In this document: one piece after another, positions 1 to 8,813 of the stretch
Layout of the letters: each line of letters opens with the position of its first letter
How positions within the stretch are numbered: position 1 is the first letter of the stretch
Program-made: the position numbers and the translations under genes
NCBI GenBank assembly: GCA_902781565.1
Contig: CACZJT010000001.1
Location: 1 to 58,925, forward strand
Source: an uncultured Ruminococcus sp.
GTDB taxonomy: Bacteria > Bacillota > Clostridia > Oscillospirales > Ruminococcaceae
Length of the DNA stretch: 58,925 nucleotides
Direction: 5' to 3'
The notes under the pieces: model-generated
Seen by the model: the letters and a program-made list of their open reading frames with translations, nothing else
What the model was told of the DNA's origin: nothing
The model's database searches: none

Positions 1-1
1 G

Positions 2-733
<732 letters not shown>

Positions 734-757
734 GCATTCCGACGGAGGTCACGGCAG

Positions 758-1840
758 ATGAGTGAGATCAGGAAGGAAAAAGTCCTCGCCGCCATGAGCG
801 GGGGCGTTGACAGCTCCGCGGCGGTGAAGCTGCTGCTGGACGCGGGTTATGAGGCAGCCGGAGCCACAATGCACCTCTACACCAACGAGGACATAGGCAT
901 AGACCGCTCAAAGACCTGCTGTTCCCTCAGCGACGTGGAGGATGCGCGGCTGGTCGCCCACAAGTTGGGTATAGACTTTTTTGTGTTCGACCTCGCTGAG
1001 GAGTTCGGCAGGTGCGTCATTGGCAATTTCGTTGACACTTACCTTGCGGGCGGCACTCCGAACCCCTGTATCGAGTGCAACAAGCACCTGAAATTCGGGA
1101 GCTTCCTCGAACGTGCGCGGCTTCTCGGGTTCGACTATATTGCCACGGGGCATTATGTCCGCCGCGAGTTCGACGAGAACACGGGCAGGTGGCTCTTGAA
1201 GCGTTCTCCCGACCGAAAAAAAGATCAGAGCTATGTACTCTACAATATGACGCAGGATCAGCTCGAGCATACGCTTTTCCCCGTGGGTGAGCTTACAAAG
1301 GACAGGATACGCGCCATAGCCGCCGAGAACGGGCTGATAAATGCAGATAAGCCCGACAGTCAGGATATCTGCTTTATCCCCGACGGCGATTACGCACGCT
1401 TCATCACGGAGCGTTCGGGCGAACAGCCCCGCGGAGAAATAGTGCTCACCGACGGGACAGTCATCGGTGAGCACAAGGGGCTTATACATTATACGATAGG
1501 ACAGCGCAAGGGTATAGGCGTTTCCTACAGCGAGCCGTTGTTCGTTGTGGAAAAGGACATGGCGGCAAACAGGCTCGTCCTCGGCAGATCGGAGGAAACT
1601 GCCCGTGATTCGCTTATCGCGGAGGGCGTGAATTTTATTTTGGTGGAAGCTCTCACCGAGCCTTTCCGCTGCACCTGTCAGACCCGCTATCATCAGCAGG
1701 ACGTTTCCTGCACCCTTTACCCTCTCGGCGGCGGCAGGGTGCGTGTGGAATTCGACAAGCCCCACCGCGCCATATCGCGGGGGCAGTCGGCGGTATTCTA
1801 TGACGGAGATACGGTAGTCGGCGGAGGGATCATCGCCTGA
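758..1840 (+). CDS. mnmA: tRNA-specific 2-thiouridylase MnmA
   Basis: 360 residues, normal for the family. MnmA adenylates and then thiolates U34 in the anticodon of tRNA-Lys, -Glu and -Gln. The N-terminal PP-loop SGGVDSS is at residues 14-20. The two catalytic cysteines are present: Cys107 in NPCIECNK and Cys205 in DSQDICFIPDGDY. The C-terminal half has the central and beta-barrel domains, with GQRKGIGV and FYDGDTVVGGG near the end. The ATG is preceded by GGAGG nine bases upstream. It lies just downstream of ahcY and converges with the receiver-XRE gene, leaving only 9 bases between the stops. Confidence 0.95.
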   Translation: MSEIRKEKVLAAMSGGVDSSAAVKLLLDAGYEAAGATMHLYTNEDIGIDRSKTCCSLSDVEDARLVAHKLGIDFFVFDLAEEFGRCVIGNFVDTYLAGGTPNPCIECNKHLKFGSFLERARLLGFDYIATGHYVRREFDENTGRWLLKRSPDRKKDQSYVLYNMTQDQLEHTLFPVGELTKDRIRAIAAENGLINADKPDSQDICFIPDGDYARFITERSGEQPRGEIVLTDGTVIGEHKGLIHYTIGQRKGIGVSYSEPLFVVEKDMAANRLVLGRSEETARDSLIAEGVNFILVEALTEPFRCTCQTRYHQQDVSCTLYPLGGGRVRVEFDKPHRAISRGQSAVFYDGDTVVGGGIIA

Positions 1841-1849
1841 AAAGGCGGA

Positions 1850-2446
1850 CTATTTGCTGATGAGCGTCCGAAGGTCGGTGCCGAGTATCTTCATTATCCG
1901 CAGGAATGTGGCGATATCGGGCATACGGTCGCCGCTCTCCCAGCGGTAGACGGTCTGTCCCGCCACGTTCATGGCGGTCGCAAGCTCCTGCCTTGTGAGC
2001 CCGCGGTCTTCGCGGGCTTTTTGTATTTTCTGACCTATGATAGCCTTGCCCGAGTATAGATCTTCGATGATATCATCGGATATCTCCGAGAGCGGGAATC
2101 TAAGATTATCGAGGGCGTCTTTGAGCATATCGGTGCTTATGGGCTTTTCGAGAAATGCACTGGCGTAGGTGGTGTAGCATTCGCGGGCGTACTGGGTAAA
2201 GCCCGTGATGTATATGATATTCGTTCGCGGAGCCTTCGAGAGTATCTGCCGCGCCAGGTCTATTCCGTTGATACCGGGCATTTCAATGTCCATGAAAATT
2301 ATCTCAAAATGATATTTGTCAAACAGCTTCGGCACTTCCGACGGGTCGGTGGTGCCGAAGCATTTAGCTTCGGGCATTATCTCTCCCAGCTCGAAGATCA
2401 GATCTTCTATAATGAATTGATGATCGTCAGCTATAAGTATGTTCAT
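1850..2446 (-). CDS. Response regulator with XRE-type helix-turn-helix output
   Basis: 198 residues. Residues 1-120 form a CheY-like receiver with acidic Asp7/Asp8, the phospho-acceptor Asp53 in IIFMDIEMPG, a TG switch near residue 82 and Lys101 in EKPIS. Residues about 136-198 are a Cro/C1-type helix-turn-helix with the usual REDRGLTRQELA...VYRWESGDRMPDI pattern. By family this should be a DNA-binding regulator controlled by phosphorylation. The output is unusual: most receivers of this size carry LytTR, OmpR or LuxR domains. No histidine kinase is adjacent, so the partner kinase is unknown. A near-consensus promoter sits about 60 bases upstream. Confidence 0.85.
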   Translation of the reverse strand: MNILIADDHQFIIEDLIFELGEIMPEAKCFGTTDPSEVPKLFDKYHFEIIFMDIEMPGINGIDLARQILSKAPRTNIIYITGFTQYARECYTTYASAFLEKPISTDMLKDALDNLRFPLSEISDDIIEDLYSGKAIIGQKIQKAREDRGLTRQELATAMNVAGQTVYRWESGDRMPDIATFLRIMKILGTDLRTLISK

Positions 2447-2502
2447 TCTGCTGTCCTCATTCTATGCATTGTGCCGCGTTGAAGTAAGCGGCTCTTAGTT
2501 TT

Positions 2503-2531
2503 ATTATAACACGGTCGAGCAAAAAAATCAA
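2503..2531 (-). promoter_or_regulatory. SigA-type promoter for the receiver-XRE gene
   Basis: Read on the minus strand: TTGATT (2526-2531), 17-base spacer, TATAAT (2503-2508). It points into the receiver-XRE gene, whose start is at 2446. Confidence 0.75.
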
Positions 2532-2540
2532 GCATTTATG

Positions 2541-2571
2541 CAAAAGAAAAGCAGGAGGGCTGTCCTCCTGC
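2541..2571 (-). terminator. Intrinsic terminator after the HAD lipoprotein operon
   Basis: GCAGGAGG (2551-2558) pairs with CCTCCTGC (2564-2571) around a five-base loop. On the minus strand the hairpin is followed by TTTTCTTTT. It ends transcription of the 161-residue gene (stop at 2584) before the receiver-XRE promoter. Confidence 0.85.
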
Positions 2572-2583
2572 TATGTTTTCGGC

Positions 2584-3069
2584 TCATTTGCTTTCTGTAT
2601 TTATCAAACGTATCGAGTTTATGACCATGTTGAATGCCATATTGCAGAACATTCTGTCATCACCCGAGGTCACATATTCCAAGACGTATATCCGCTTACC
2701 CGGCTTCACAGTGAGGGTCTTGCCGTTCTGCGGAGCGCCCGTGTCATTAGCGGAGTAGCTGAATGCGAAGCCGTTTGCTTCACAGCCGCATATCTCGCAG
2801 GAAAAATCCTCGCCGCGCTTGTAGTCCTTGAGCATTCTCCGGAAGTTCTTGTCGCAGTTCCCGAGGAAGGACTTGTCGCTCACCAATACGGACGAAAGCA
2901 GGTTCAGAGGATTTGTCCAGCCCACCGATATGATCATGTGTTTTTCTGCATTCCGTATTACGAAGCGGTTGGTGATAGTGGTGTAATATTTGAGCATTTC
3001 CTCCCGCTCCGGGACGTAGAAGCTGTCGGGGTAGTCTATCTCGATCTCGTTATTGATAATACTTTTCAT
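2584..3069 (-). CDS. Uncharacterised protein, translationally coupled to the HAD lipoprotein
   Basis: 161 residues; family not recognised. No signal peptide or membrane segment is visible. The sequence alternates charged and hydrophobic strands and has a CEICGCEANGF segment plus a conserved-looking WTNPLNL motif, compatible with a small mixed alpha/beta fold. Its ATG overlaps the stop codon of the upstream HAD lipoprotein by four bases (ATGA), so translation is probably coupled and the two products may work together. A strong terminator follows. No function is proposed. Confidence 0.7.
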   Translation of the reverse strand: MKSIINNEIEIDYPDSFYVPEREEMLKYYTTITNRFVIRNAEKHMIISVGWTNPLNLLSSVLVSDKSFLGNCDKNFRRMLKDYKRGEDFSCEICGCEANGFAFSYSANDTGAPQNGKTLTVKPGKRIYVLEYVTSGDDRMFCNMAFNMVINSIRLINTESK

Positions 3070-4415
3070 GCAGCCTTTTTCTCCGCCTGATCCTCAGTTT
3101 CTTCTTCTGCTGCTTTATCGTCAGTCTTTTCTTCAGCGCTGTCCTCGGTCTTTTCTTCTTCCTTTTCCTCGGACTTCTCCTCTGTATTTTCGGCTGTGAT
3201 GGTAACATCGTCGCCGTAGATGGTAGCAAAATCGTTCTTCATGGAAACGGTTGTGAAGCCAAGCTCCTCACAGCTCTCCTTGAAGGTCTTGGCTACATCG
3301 AGCTTGCCGTATTCGCGTTCGGTATCGTCGCAGAGCAGCATATAAGCCTTTGCGTCATACTTGGAGTTGAGGGTGGTGTACTGACCCATAGAGAGGTCGC
3401 CCGAGCTGTTTCCGAGAGCAAGAACAGGCACGATGCCTATCTCGCGGGCGATAACGGCGACCTTGTTCATTTTGAGGTTCTTGGTGATGAACTCGCCGCC
3501 GAATACAACCTCATCATCGGGCTGATAGAGGTAATCGAGACCGTCGTGGTCTTCCTGATGTTCTGCTACGAGGGTCGTGTCGGTGCCTATAACTCTGTTG
3601 GCGGGGATACCGAACATCTCTGCACAAAGCTCACGGGCAAGAGTTCTGTCGGTGCCGCTGACAACGTAGATGGTGAAATCATTGGCTTCGAGGTATTTGA
3701 GCAGGGAAGCCATAGGCTTGTAGTAAGCCTCGCCCCTTGTGAGGTTGTTGAAGCCCTCAGCCTTGGTCTTCATGAATTCCTTGGTGTACTCTCTAAGCTC
3801 GTCGATAGTCATGCCCTTATACGCTTCGGCAGCGTACTTGGCGTGGATTACATCGGAGCCTTTGGGCAGAGTGCGGGTCTTGAAGGCTTCCTCCAGCTCG
3901 TGAGCGAAATCCTTCATCTCATCGGAAGCCTTGTCCTTGTAGTCTTCGTCATACAGCGCTCTGTGAACGAACATACAGTAGTCGAAGTAAGCGGGGTAAA
4001 GCTCGCCTATAAGGGTACCATCCATGTCCGATACGACTATCCTGTCCTCAACGGGTATGAACTTATCCGACGAAGGGTCGGTGACTTCCGTTACCCAGTC
4101 GATTATGGACTGCTTTACGGGGGAGTCCTCCGTCCAGTATTCCAGCTCTACGGCTTCCTTGGCTTCGCTCTCGTCCGCAGCTTCCTCGGAAGTCTCTTCG
4201 GGCTTTTCCTCGGCAGCAGCGGTAGTGGTGGTCTCTGCGGCTGTAGTCGTAGTTGTGGTCTCCTCGGCGGGAGCCTCGGTCGCGGCAGTTGTCGTGGTCT
4301 CGGCAGCGGTAGTTTCAGCCTGCGAGGAGTTGCTGCTCGTATCGCCGCTTCCGCAGCCCACAGCGCCCAGCGCCAGACAAAGCGCCGCAGCAATTGCGAT
4401 AATCTTCTTTTTCAT
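3066..4415 (-). CDS. HAD-superfamily phosphatase lipoprotein with Thr-rich linker and acidic tail
   Basis: 449 residues from the ATG at 4415, chosen because GGAGG lies eight bases before it; the upstream in-frame ATG at 4430 overlaps that ribosome site. A lipoprotein signal ends at the lipobox LGAVGC (Cys21). Residues about 25-90 are a low-complexity Thr/Ala/Glu linker. The HAD core follows, with motif I VVSDMDGTL (Asp130 and Asp132), motif II in VVSGTDRT, and a motif IV-like GNSSGDLSM. The last 45 residues are almost all Glu, Lys, Asp and Ala. By family this is a secreted, membrane-tethered phosphomonoesterase related to phosphoserine-phosphatase-like HADs; the substrate is unknown. It is first in a two-gene unit. 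Confidence 0.8.
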   Translation of the reverse strand: MKKKIIAIAAALCLALGAVGCGSGDTSSNSSQAETTAAETTTTAATEAPAEETTTTTTAAETTTTAAAEEKPEETSEEAADESEAKEAVELEYWTEDSPVKQSIIDWVTEVTDPSSDKFIPVEDRIVVSDMDGTLIGELYPAYFDYCMFVHRALYDEDYKDKASDEMKDFAHELEEAFKTRTLPKGSDVIHAKYAAEAYKGMTIDELREYTKEFMKTKAEGFNNLTRGEAYYKPMASLLKYLEANDFTIYVVSGTDRTLARELCAEMFGIPANRVIGTDTTLVAEHQEDHDGLDYLYQPDDEVVFGGEFITKNLKMNKVAVIAREIGIVPVLALGNSSGDLSMGQYTTLNSKYDAKAYMLLCDDTEREYGKLDVAKTFKESCEELGFTTVSMKNDFATIYGDDVTITAENTEEKSEEKEEEKTEDSAEEKTDDKAAEEETEDQAEKKAA

Positions 4416-4465
4416 TATCCGTACCTCCATTATTTCGGATTTGGTGCAAATATGTTCCGTTAATT

Positions 4466-4494
4466 ATTATATCACAGATATCACGATTTGTCAT
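4466..4494 (-). promoter_or_regulatory. Promoter for the HAD lipoprotein operon
   Basis: On the minus strand: ATGACA (4489-4494), 17-base spacer, TATAAT (4466-4471), about 50 bases before the start codon. Confidence 0.65.
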
Positions 4495-4510
4495 TAACCA
4501 TTTTGGTTAA
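4494..4510. promoter_or_regulatory. Perfect palindrome TTAACCA-TTT-TGGTTAA at the -35 edge
   Basis: A 7+3+7 perfect inverted repeat abuts the -35 box of the HAD lipoprotein promoter. The size and placement suit a dimeric repressor or activator site. The cognate regulator is not identifiable here. Confidence 0.55.
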
Positions 4511-4740
4511 ATCGAACATAAGGTCAAAAATTTTTTTTATTGAAAAAATAGACAAATATTTGAAAGCAGATGTAGATTATTACTAAATCGAGAGATTCGG
4601 CTTTGTGCAGTCCTACAAAAATCTTCGTTTTACCAAGATGGATAAAGACAAATATTAAAAAGTATGTTAAAATATAATACAGTATAGTATCATCAGAACT
4701 CATTTTGGGTACGACCCACTTTTGGATAAAGAGGAAGCAG

Positions 4741-6483
4741 ATGAAAAAGTTAAAAAAGAGAAAGAAACTCATATTTCAGATAAGCATAATCATAGTGCCC
4801 GTGTTTTTGGTAATGCTAGCATCGGTAGTGTTCTCGATGGCGGAAAGTACCTATGAAGCATACGCCGAATCGCAGAACAGCAATATGGAACGCCAGCTCG
4901 AACAGATCGAAGAAAGCGTTTTTTTCAGTACGTCTTCCGATGAGCGTTGGTATATAGATTACTGGGAGAAGTACCCGGAAATTGTGCTCTCCGATATAAC
5001 TCCGGAGGAGGAGGCTGCATTTGATGAACATATCGAAGAACCCGATCTGTGGAAACCCGAGTGGCTGCTGGCGTCCTCCGAAATAGTGCAGCGTTTCTGC
5101 GCTAAATCGCATTATCAGAGCGTTGATTATTCCGTAGAATATGAAGCTCATCAGACCCATGCCGACATCGTCTTTGTTCTTGATGTTCAGGACAACGGAA
5201 AAGCAGTGATAATATCCGAATACAGCAATTGCGGAATAAGCAGAAGGCTCGGAGATGTGATAGATTTTTCTCCCGAGGAACACACCGTTATACAGGATAT
5301 CCTGGACAAAAAAAGCGATAAGATCGTTTTCGAGAGGTTTGATGACTTTACAGATTCGGAGGATTTCTATATCGGCTACAAGCCTTACATAATAGATGGT
5401 GAAGTGATAGCCGTCGTAGGGCTTGCGTATGAGTGGGAAACATTCGTGGAGAACACCGTCGCGGTCATGAGAAGATCGGCGATGATCGGTCTTTACGGTG
5501 TTCTAACAGCGGCGATAATCCTGTATATGCTTCTGTATTTCAAGGCGGTCGATCCGCTCACAAGGATACAGCGCACTGTACGTGATTACATAGCCGATAA
5601 GAACAGCGGCGCTGTTGCGGAGAGAATGAGCCGCATCAAGGGTAATAACGAATTTACCGCTCTCGCCGAGAATATCTCCGAGATGACGGGTGAGCTGGAG
5701 CGATACAACACCGAGAACATCAGACTTGCGGCTGAAAGAGAACGAGCTTCGGCAGAGCTCAATATGGCAAAGTCCATTCAGGCGAGCCAGCTCCCGAGCG
5801 ATTTTCCCGCCTTTCCCGACAGGAAGGAATTTGACATATTCGCTTCCATGACTCCCGCAAAGGAGGTCGGCGGGGATTTCTACGACTTCTTCCTTATCGA
5901 CGAAGATCACCTTGCAATGACGATCGCCGATGTTTCGGGAAAGGGCGTTCCCGCCGCGCTGTTTATGATGATGTCCAAAATGCTCATAAACAACTATGCG
6001 ACTATGGGGCTCTCTCCTCATGAGGTGCTCGAAAAGACTAACGAGACTATCTGCAAGAACAACAAGCAGAAGATGTTCGTGACCGTATGGTTCGGCATAC
6101 TCGAAATATCTACTGGCAAGATCACCGCCGCGAACGCGGGTCATGAGTATCCCGTGATAAGACAGCCCGACGGCAGCTTTGAGCTTTTCAAGGACAAGCA
6201 CGGCTTTGTAATAGGCGGAATGAAGAACAAGAAGTACAAGGAGTACGAATTCACCCTGCAAAAGGGCGGTACGCTTTTCGTCTATACCGACGGTGTTCCC
6301 GAAGCGACCAATGCCGCCGAGGAGATGTTCGGCACCGAGAGGCTGGTGGATACTCTGAACGCGGTGGACAGCGATTCTCCCGAGGAGCTTCTGACAGCCG
6401 TACATAACGCGGTGAACGGATTCGTAGGTGAAGCGCCGCAGTTCGACGATCTGACAATGTTGGGTATTACCCTTTCAAAATAA
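4741..6483 (+). CDS. Membrane sensor with SpoIIE/RsbU-type PP2C phosphatase domain
   Basis: 580 residues from the ATG at 4741, which has GAGG six bases upstream; the ATG at 4705 has no ribosome site. A basic N-terminus is followed by a membrane segment near residues 10-32, an extracytoplasmic sensor region to about 240, a second membrane segment at about 241-267, a HAMP-like segment and short coiled coil, then the phosphatase domain (about 345-578). Metal-binding motifs GGDFYD (377-382) and ADVSGKG (396-402) and the final FDDLTMLGI are intact. By family it dephosphorylates a STAS-domain antagonist, and the STAS gene follows after 14 bases. It therefore probably converts an external signal into release of a partner-switched regulator. 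Confidence 0.9.
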   Translation: MKKLKKRKKLIFQISIIIVPVFLVMLASVVFSMAESTYEAYAESQNSNMERQLEQIEESVFFSTSSDERWYIDYWEKYPEIVLSDITPEEEAAFDEHIEEPDLWKPEWLLASSEIVQRFCAKSHYQSVDYSVEYEAHQTHADIVFVLDVQDNGKAVIISEYSNCGISRRLGDVIDFSPEEHTVIQDILDKKSDKIVFERFDDFTDSEDFYIGYKPYIIDGEVIAVVGLAYEWETFVENTVAVMRRSAMIGLYGVLTAAIILYMLLYFKAVDPLTRIQRTVRDYIADKNSGAVAERMSRIKGNNEFTALAENISEMTGELERYNTENIRLAAERERASAELNMAKSIQASQLPSDFPAFPDRKEFDIFASMTPAKEVGGDFYDFFLIDEDHLAMTIADVSGKGVPAALFMMMSKMLINNYATMGLSPHEVLEKTNETICKNNKQKMFVTVWFGILEISTGKITAANAGHEYPVIRQPDGSFELFKDKHGFVIGGMKNKKYKEYEFTLQKGGTLFVYTDGVPEATNAAEEMFGTERLVDTLNAVDSDSPEELLTAVHNAVNGFVGEAPQFDDLTMLGITLSK

Positions 6484-6497
6484 CGGAGGTAATTATT

Positions 6498-6794
6498 ATG
6501 AACGTAACAATGAACAGAAACGGGACCGAACTCACAGTAGCGATCGAGGGAAGACTTGACACCATCACTTCCCCCGAGCTTGAGAAACAGCTTGAGCCTG
6601 CACTTGAAGGCGTAGAAAAGCTCGTGTTCGAGATGAAGGATCTGAAATATATCTCCAGCGCGGGGCTTCGCATTCTTCTCACCGCCATGCAGGTCATGGA
6701 GGAGCAGGGGAGCATGGTGCTCCGGAACGTTTGCCCCGAGATCATGGACGTTTTCGAGGTTACGGGCTTTATCGACGATCTGAATATTGAGTGA
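6498..6794 (+). CDS. STAS-domain anti-sigma factor antagonist
   Basis: 98 residues, the full length of a stand-alone STAS domain (SpoIIAA/RsbV family). The phosphorylation site region is YISSAGLRIL with Ser53/Ser54; Ser53 aligns with the phosphorylated serine of SpoIIAA. GGAGG lies upstream of the ATG. It sits between the SpoIIE-type phosphatase and the RsbW-like kinase, the two enzymes expected to dephosphorylate and phosphorylate it. In the dephosphorylated state it should bind the kinase and free its target. Confidence 0.93.
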   Translation: MNVTMNRNGTELTVAIEGRLDTITSPELEKQLEPALEGVEKLVFEMKDLKYISSAGLRILLTAMQVMEEQGSMVLRNVCPEIMDVFEVTGFIDDLNIE

Positions 6795-6804
6795 GGAAAC
6801 GGCT

Positions 6805-7218
6805 ATGAAGGAAATTGATATCCTTGCTGAAAGGACGAACCTTCCTCGGGTGCTGGAATTTGTTGACGGAGAGCTCGAAGCTCTTGACTGCGGGATACGG
6901 ATCATCACTCAGATAGATGTGGCGGTGGAGGAGATATTCGTCAATATCTCCAGCTACGCCTACGACCCCGAGATAGGTCCCGCACAGATAAGGGTAGAGA
7001 TACTTGAAGACCCTATCTCGGTCGTCATCAGCTTTATCGACAACGGTAAGCCCTACGATCCCCTCGCAAAGCCCGACCCCGATCTGAAAATACCCGTCAG
7101 GAACCGCAAAAAAGGCGGACTGGGGATATTCATGGTCAAAAAGACCATGGACGATGTGAGCTACGAATACAAGGACGGACAGAATATCCTTACCATAACC
7201 AAGACTATAGATAAGTAA
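6805..7218 (+). CDS. RsbW/SpoIIAB-like serine kinase (HATPase_c)
   Basis: 137 residues from the ATG at 6805, chosen because GAGG lies eight bases upstream; the in-frame TTG at 6787 would overlap the STAS gene. GHKL ATPase motifs are visible: the N-box VAVEEIFVNISSYAY, the G1 region SFIDNGKPYDPL, and the G2-like KKGGLGIFMVKK. By family it phosphorylates the neighbouring STAS protein and sequesters a sigma factor or other target. No sigma factor gene is adjacent, so the controlled protein is elsewhere or is not a sigma factor. Confidence 0.92.
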   Translation: MKEIDILAERTNLPRVLEFVDGELEALDCGIRIITQIDVAVEEIFVNISSYAYDPEIGPAQIRVEILEDPISVVISFIDNGKPYDPLAKPDPDLKIPVRNRKKGGLGIFMVKKTMDDVSYEYKDGQNILTITKTIDK

Positions 7219-7251
7219 ATTCCCGCTCGGCGGGGAAAGGGGAGATCGGTA

Positions 7252-8694
7252 TTGCCGCGATACAGAAAAGCACTCAGGGCGATAGGCTTCCTGTGCCTTG
7301 GACTTACGGTATTGTTTATCGTACTGACCTTCATCAGTGCGTCTGTGAACGCAGGCAAGCTGGATATCTACCTCCCCGATAACACCTTTGCGTCGGAGTT
7401 CAAGCCGCAAAACGGTATAGTCGATATCCGGACAGACCCCCACGACCCTCATCACATGATAGTAATGGCAAAGGGCGAGGGTAAGGTATTTATCGAAAGA
7501 GAACCGCCTCCCGATCAGATCGGGGGCGTGAACATCGAATATGTCCAAGTCCTTCCGGGCGGTATGATATATGATATGTCCTGCGGTAATTTCTCGGGCT
7601 ATCGACAGATGATAATTCTGTTCGAGTTCTATGTCACCTCGGTAACGGCGCACCTGATCGCGTCCTTCGTTATCCGATGCAGACATGAGCTGTTTTCTTA
7701 CAATACGCTTTTTCTCGGAGGTACGGCGCTTTTCCTCACGAGCCTGCTGATACATCTGTTTTATCTCAAAGCGGAGAGCGATACCGATACTATCGGAATG
7801 ATGCAGTATTACAGCATTATAAGAAGTGCGGGAGCGGCGTTTCTGACGATCTGCCTGCCTGTTATGCTGGTGTTCGCGGTGTCGCTGTTTGTGAGCAATG
7901 TTTCGCTCATAAAGAAGGAGGGCAAGCGCTTTGCGAACCTCTTAGGCTTCATCATGAGCGGGCTTATCATCGGCGGATATCTTGTGAGCTTCTTTATCGG
8001 AACTTTTTTCATAAGCGGCAGCGAGCAGGCTATAAGGGTATTCAACACCGTGATGAGCGTTTACGAAACGCTGTTCGCCTACTTTGAGGCTATGCTCCTT
8101 TCGGCGTCGATCTGCGGAATGCTGGCGGCACGTCAGAAGCCCGCTATGAACAAGACACATATAATTATTCTGGGCTGCGGTATCGCCGACGACGGAACGC
8201 CGCTCCCGCTGCTTCAAGGACGGATAGACAGGGCGTTAGCCTTTGCCGAGGAACAGCAGAAAAAGACGGGTACAGCGCCCGTGTTCGTACCCTCGGGCGG
8301 CAAGGGTGACGATGAGGTCATATCCGAAGCGGAGTCCATGCGGAACTACCTCATTTCCAAGGGGATCCCCGAGAGCAGGATAATTCCCGAAAACAAGTCG
8401 GTCTGCACGCGGGAGAATATGCGGTTTTCCCTCGAAAAGATCATGCAGACGGAAAGCGTGCCCGAGATAGTTTTTTCTACCTCGGAATATCATGTGCTGC
8501 GAAGCGGTATCATCTCGAAAAACGAAGGACTTAACGCCGAGGGTATCGGTGCGCGTACAAAGTGGTATTTCTGGCCGAACGCCTTTGTCCGCGAGTTTGT
8601 GGGACTTCTCGTGAGCAAGTGGCGGCAGCATACGTTCTGGGCGGTGTTCTTTATCATTGTTTTCGTGGTGATAAACGTGATAACGCCGATGTAA
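7252..8694 (+). CDS. Polytopic membrane protein with DUF218 (YdcF/SanA-like) domain
   Basis: 480 residues from a TTG start with GGGGAG seven bases upstream. There are about seven membrane segments, one near the N-terminus, five between about 120 and 290, and one at the C-terminus. A DUF218 domain spans about 300-445, with IIILGCGIADDGTPLPLL, a FVPSGGKGDDE motif and the ESMRNYLISKGIPESRI helix typical of ElyC/SanA/YdcF proteins. Relatives are implicated in cell-envelope carbon and lipid-carrier metabolism, but biochemical activity is poorly defined. It follows the kinase gene after 33 bases on the same strand and could be a target or signal source for the partner-switching module; that link is inference. 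Confidence 0.8.
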   Translation: MPRYRKALRAIGFLCLGLTVLFIVLTFISASVNAGKLDIYLPDNTFASEFKPQNGIVDIRTDPHDPHHMIVMAKGEGKVFIEREPPPDQIGGVNIEYVQVLPGGMIYDMSCGNFSGYRQMIILFEFYVTSVTAHLIASFVIRCRHELFSYNTLFLGGTALFLTSLLIHLFYLKAESDTDTIGMMQYYSIIRSAGAAFLTICLPVMLVFAVSLFVSNVSLIKKEGKRFANLLGFIMSGLIIGGYLVSFFIGTFFISGSEQAIRVFNTVMSVYETLFAYFEAMLLSASICGMLAARQKPAMNKTHIIILGCGIADDGTPLPLLQGRIDRALAFAEEQQKKTGTAPVFVPSGGKGDDEVISEAESMRNYLISKGIPESRIIPENKSVCTRENMRFSLEKIMQTESVPEIVFSTSEYHVLRSGIISKNEGLNAEGIGARTKWYFWPNAFVREFVGLLVSKWRQHTFWAVFFIIVFVVINVITPM

Positions 8695-8698
8695 AAGT

Positions 8699-8715
8699 GA
8701 ACAAATCATTTGTTC
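8699..8715. promoter_or_regulatory. Palindrome GAACAAATCATTTGTTC upstream of the GH3 promoter
   Basis: A perfect 8+1+8 inverted repeat ends four bases before the -35 box of the GH3 gene promoter. There is no T-tract, so it looks like an operator rather than a terminator for the upstream gene. Confidence 0.55.
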
Positions 8716-8719
8716 GGGC

Positions 8720-8748
8720 TTGAAATAAGTGCCGATATATGTTATAAT
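8720..8748 (+). promoter_or_regulatory. SigA-type promoter for the GH3 gene
   Basis: TTGAAA (8720-8725), 17-base spacer, TATAAT (8743-8748), 65 bases before the start codon. Confidence 0.8.
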
Positions 8749-8813
8749 GTTAATTATCGCAGGTCATACAGAAATAACAAACCTGCGGAGTAAAAAATTC
8801 AAGGAGGATAAAC

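Larger units (their letters stand above)
4416..4740. other. 325-base AT-rich divergent intergenic region
   Basis: This lies between two divergent genes. It contains the minus-strand promoter and palindrome listed separately, A/T tracts around 4525-4560, and two copies of GACAAATATT-like sequence near 4550 and 4646. For the plus-strand phosphatase gene only a poor promoter match is visible (AAGACA at 4645-4650, 17 bases, TAAAAT at 4668-4673). That gene may use a different sigma factor or an activator. Confidence 0.5.

Noticed and set aside
4024..4497. Ser/Ala/Val-rich frame on the plus strand over the HAD lipoprotein
   Set aside because: It is the reverse complement of the Thr/Glu-rich linker; composition explains the open frame.
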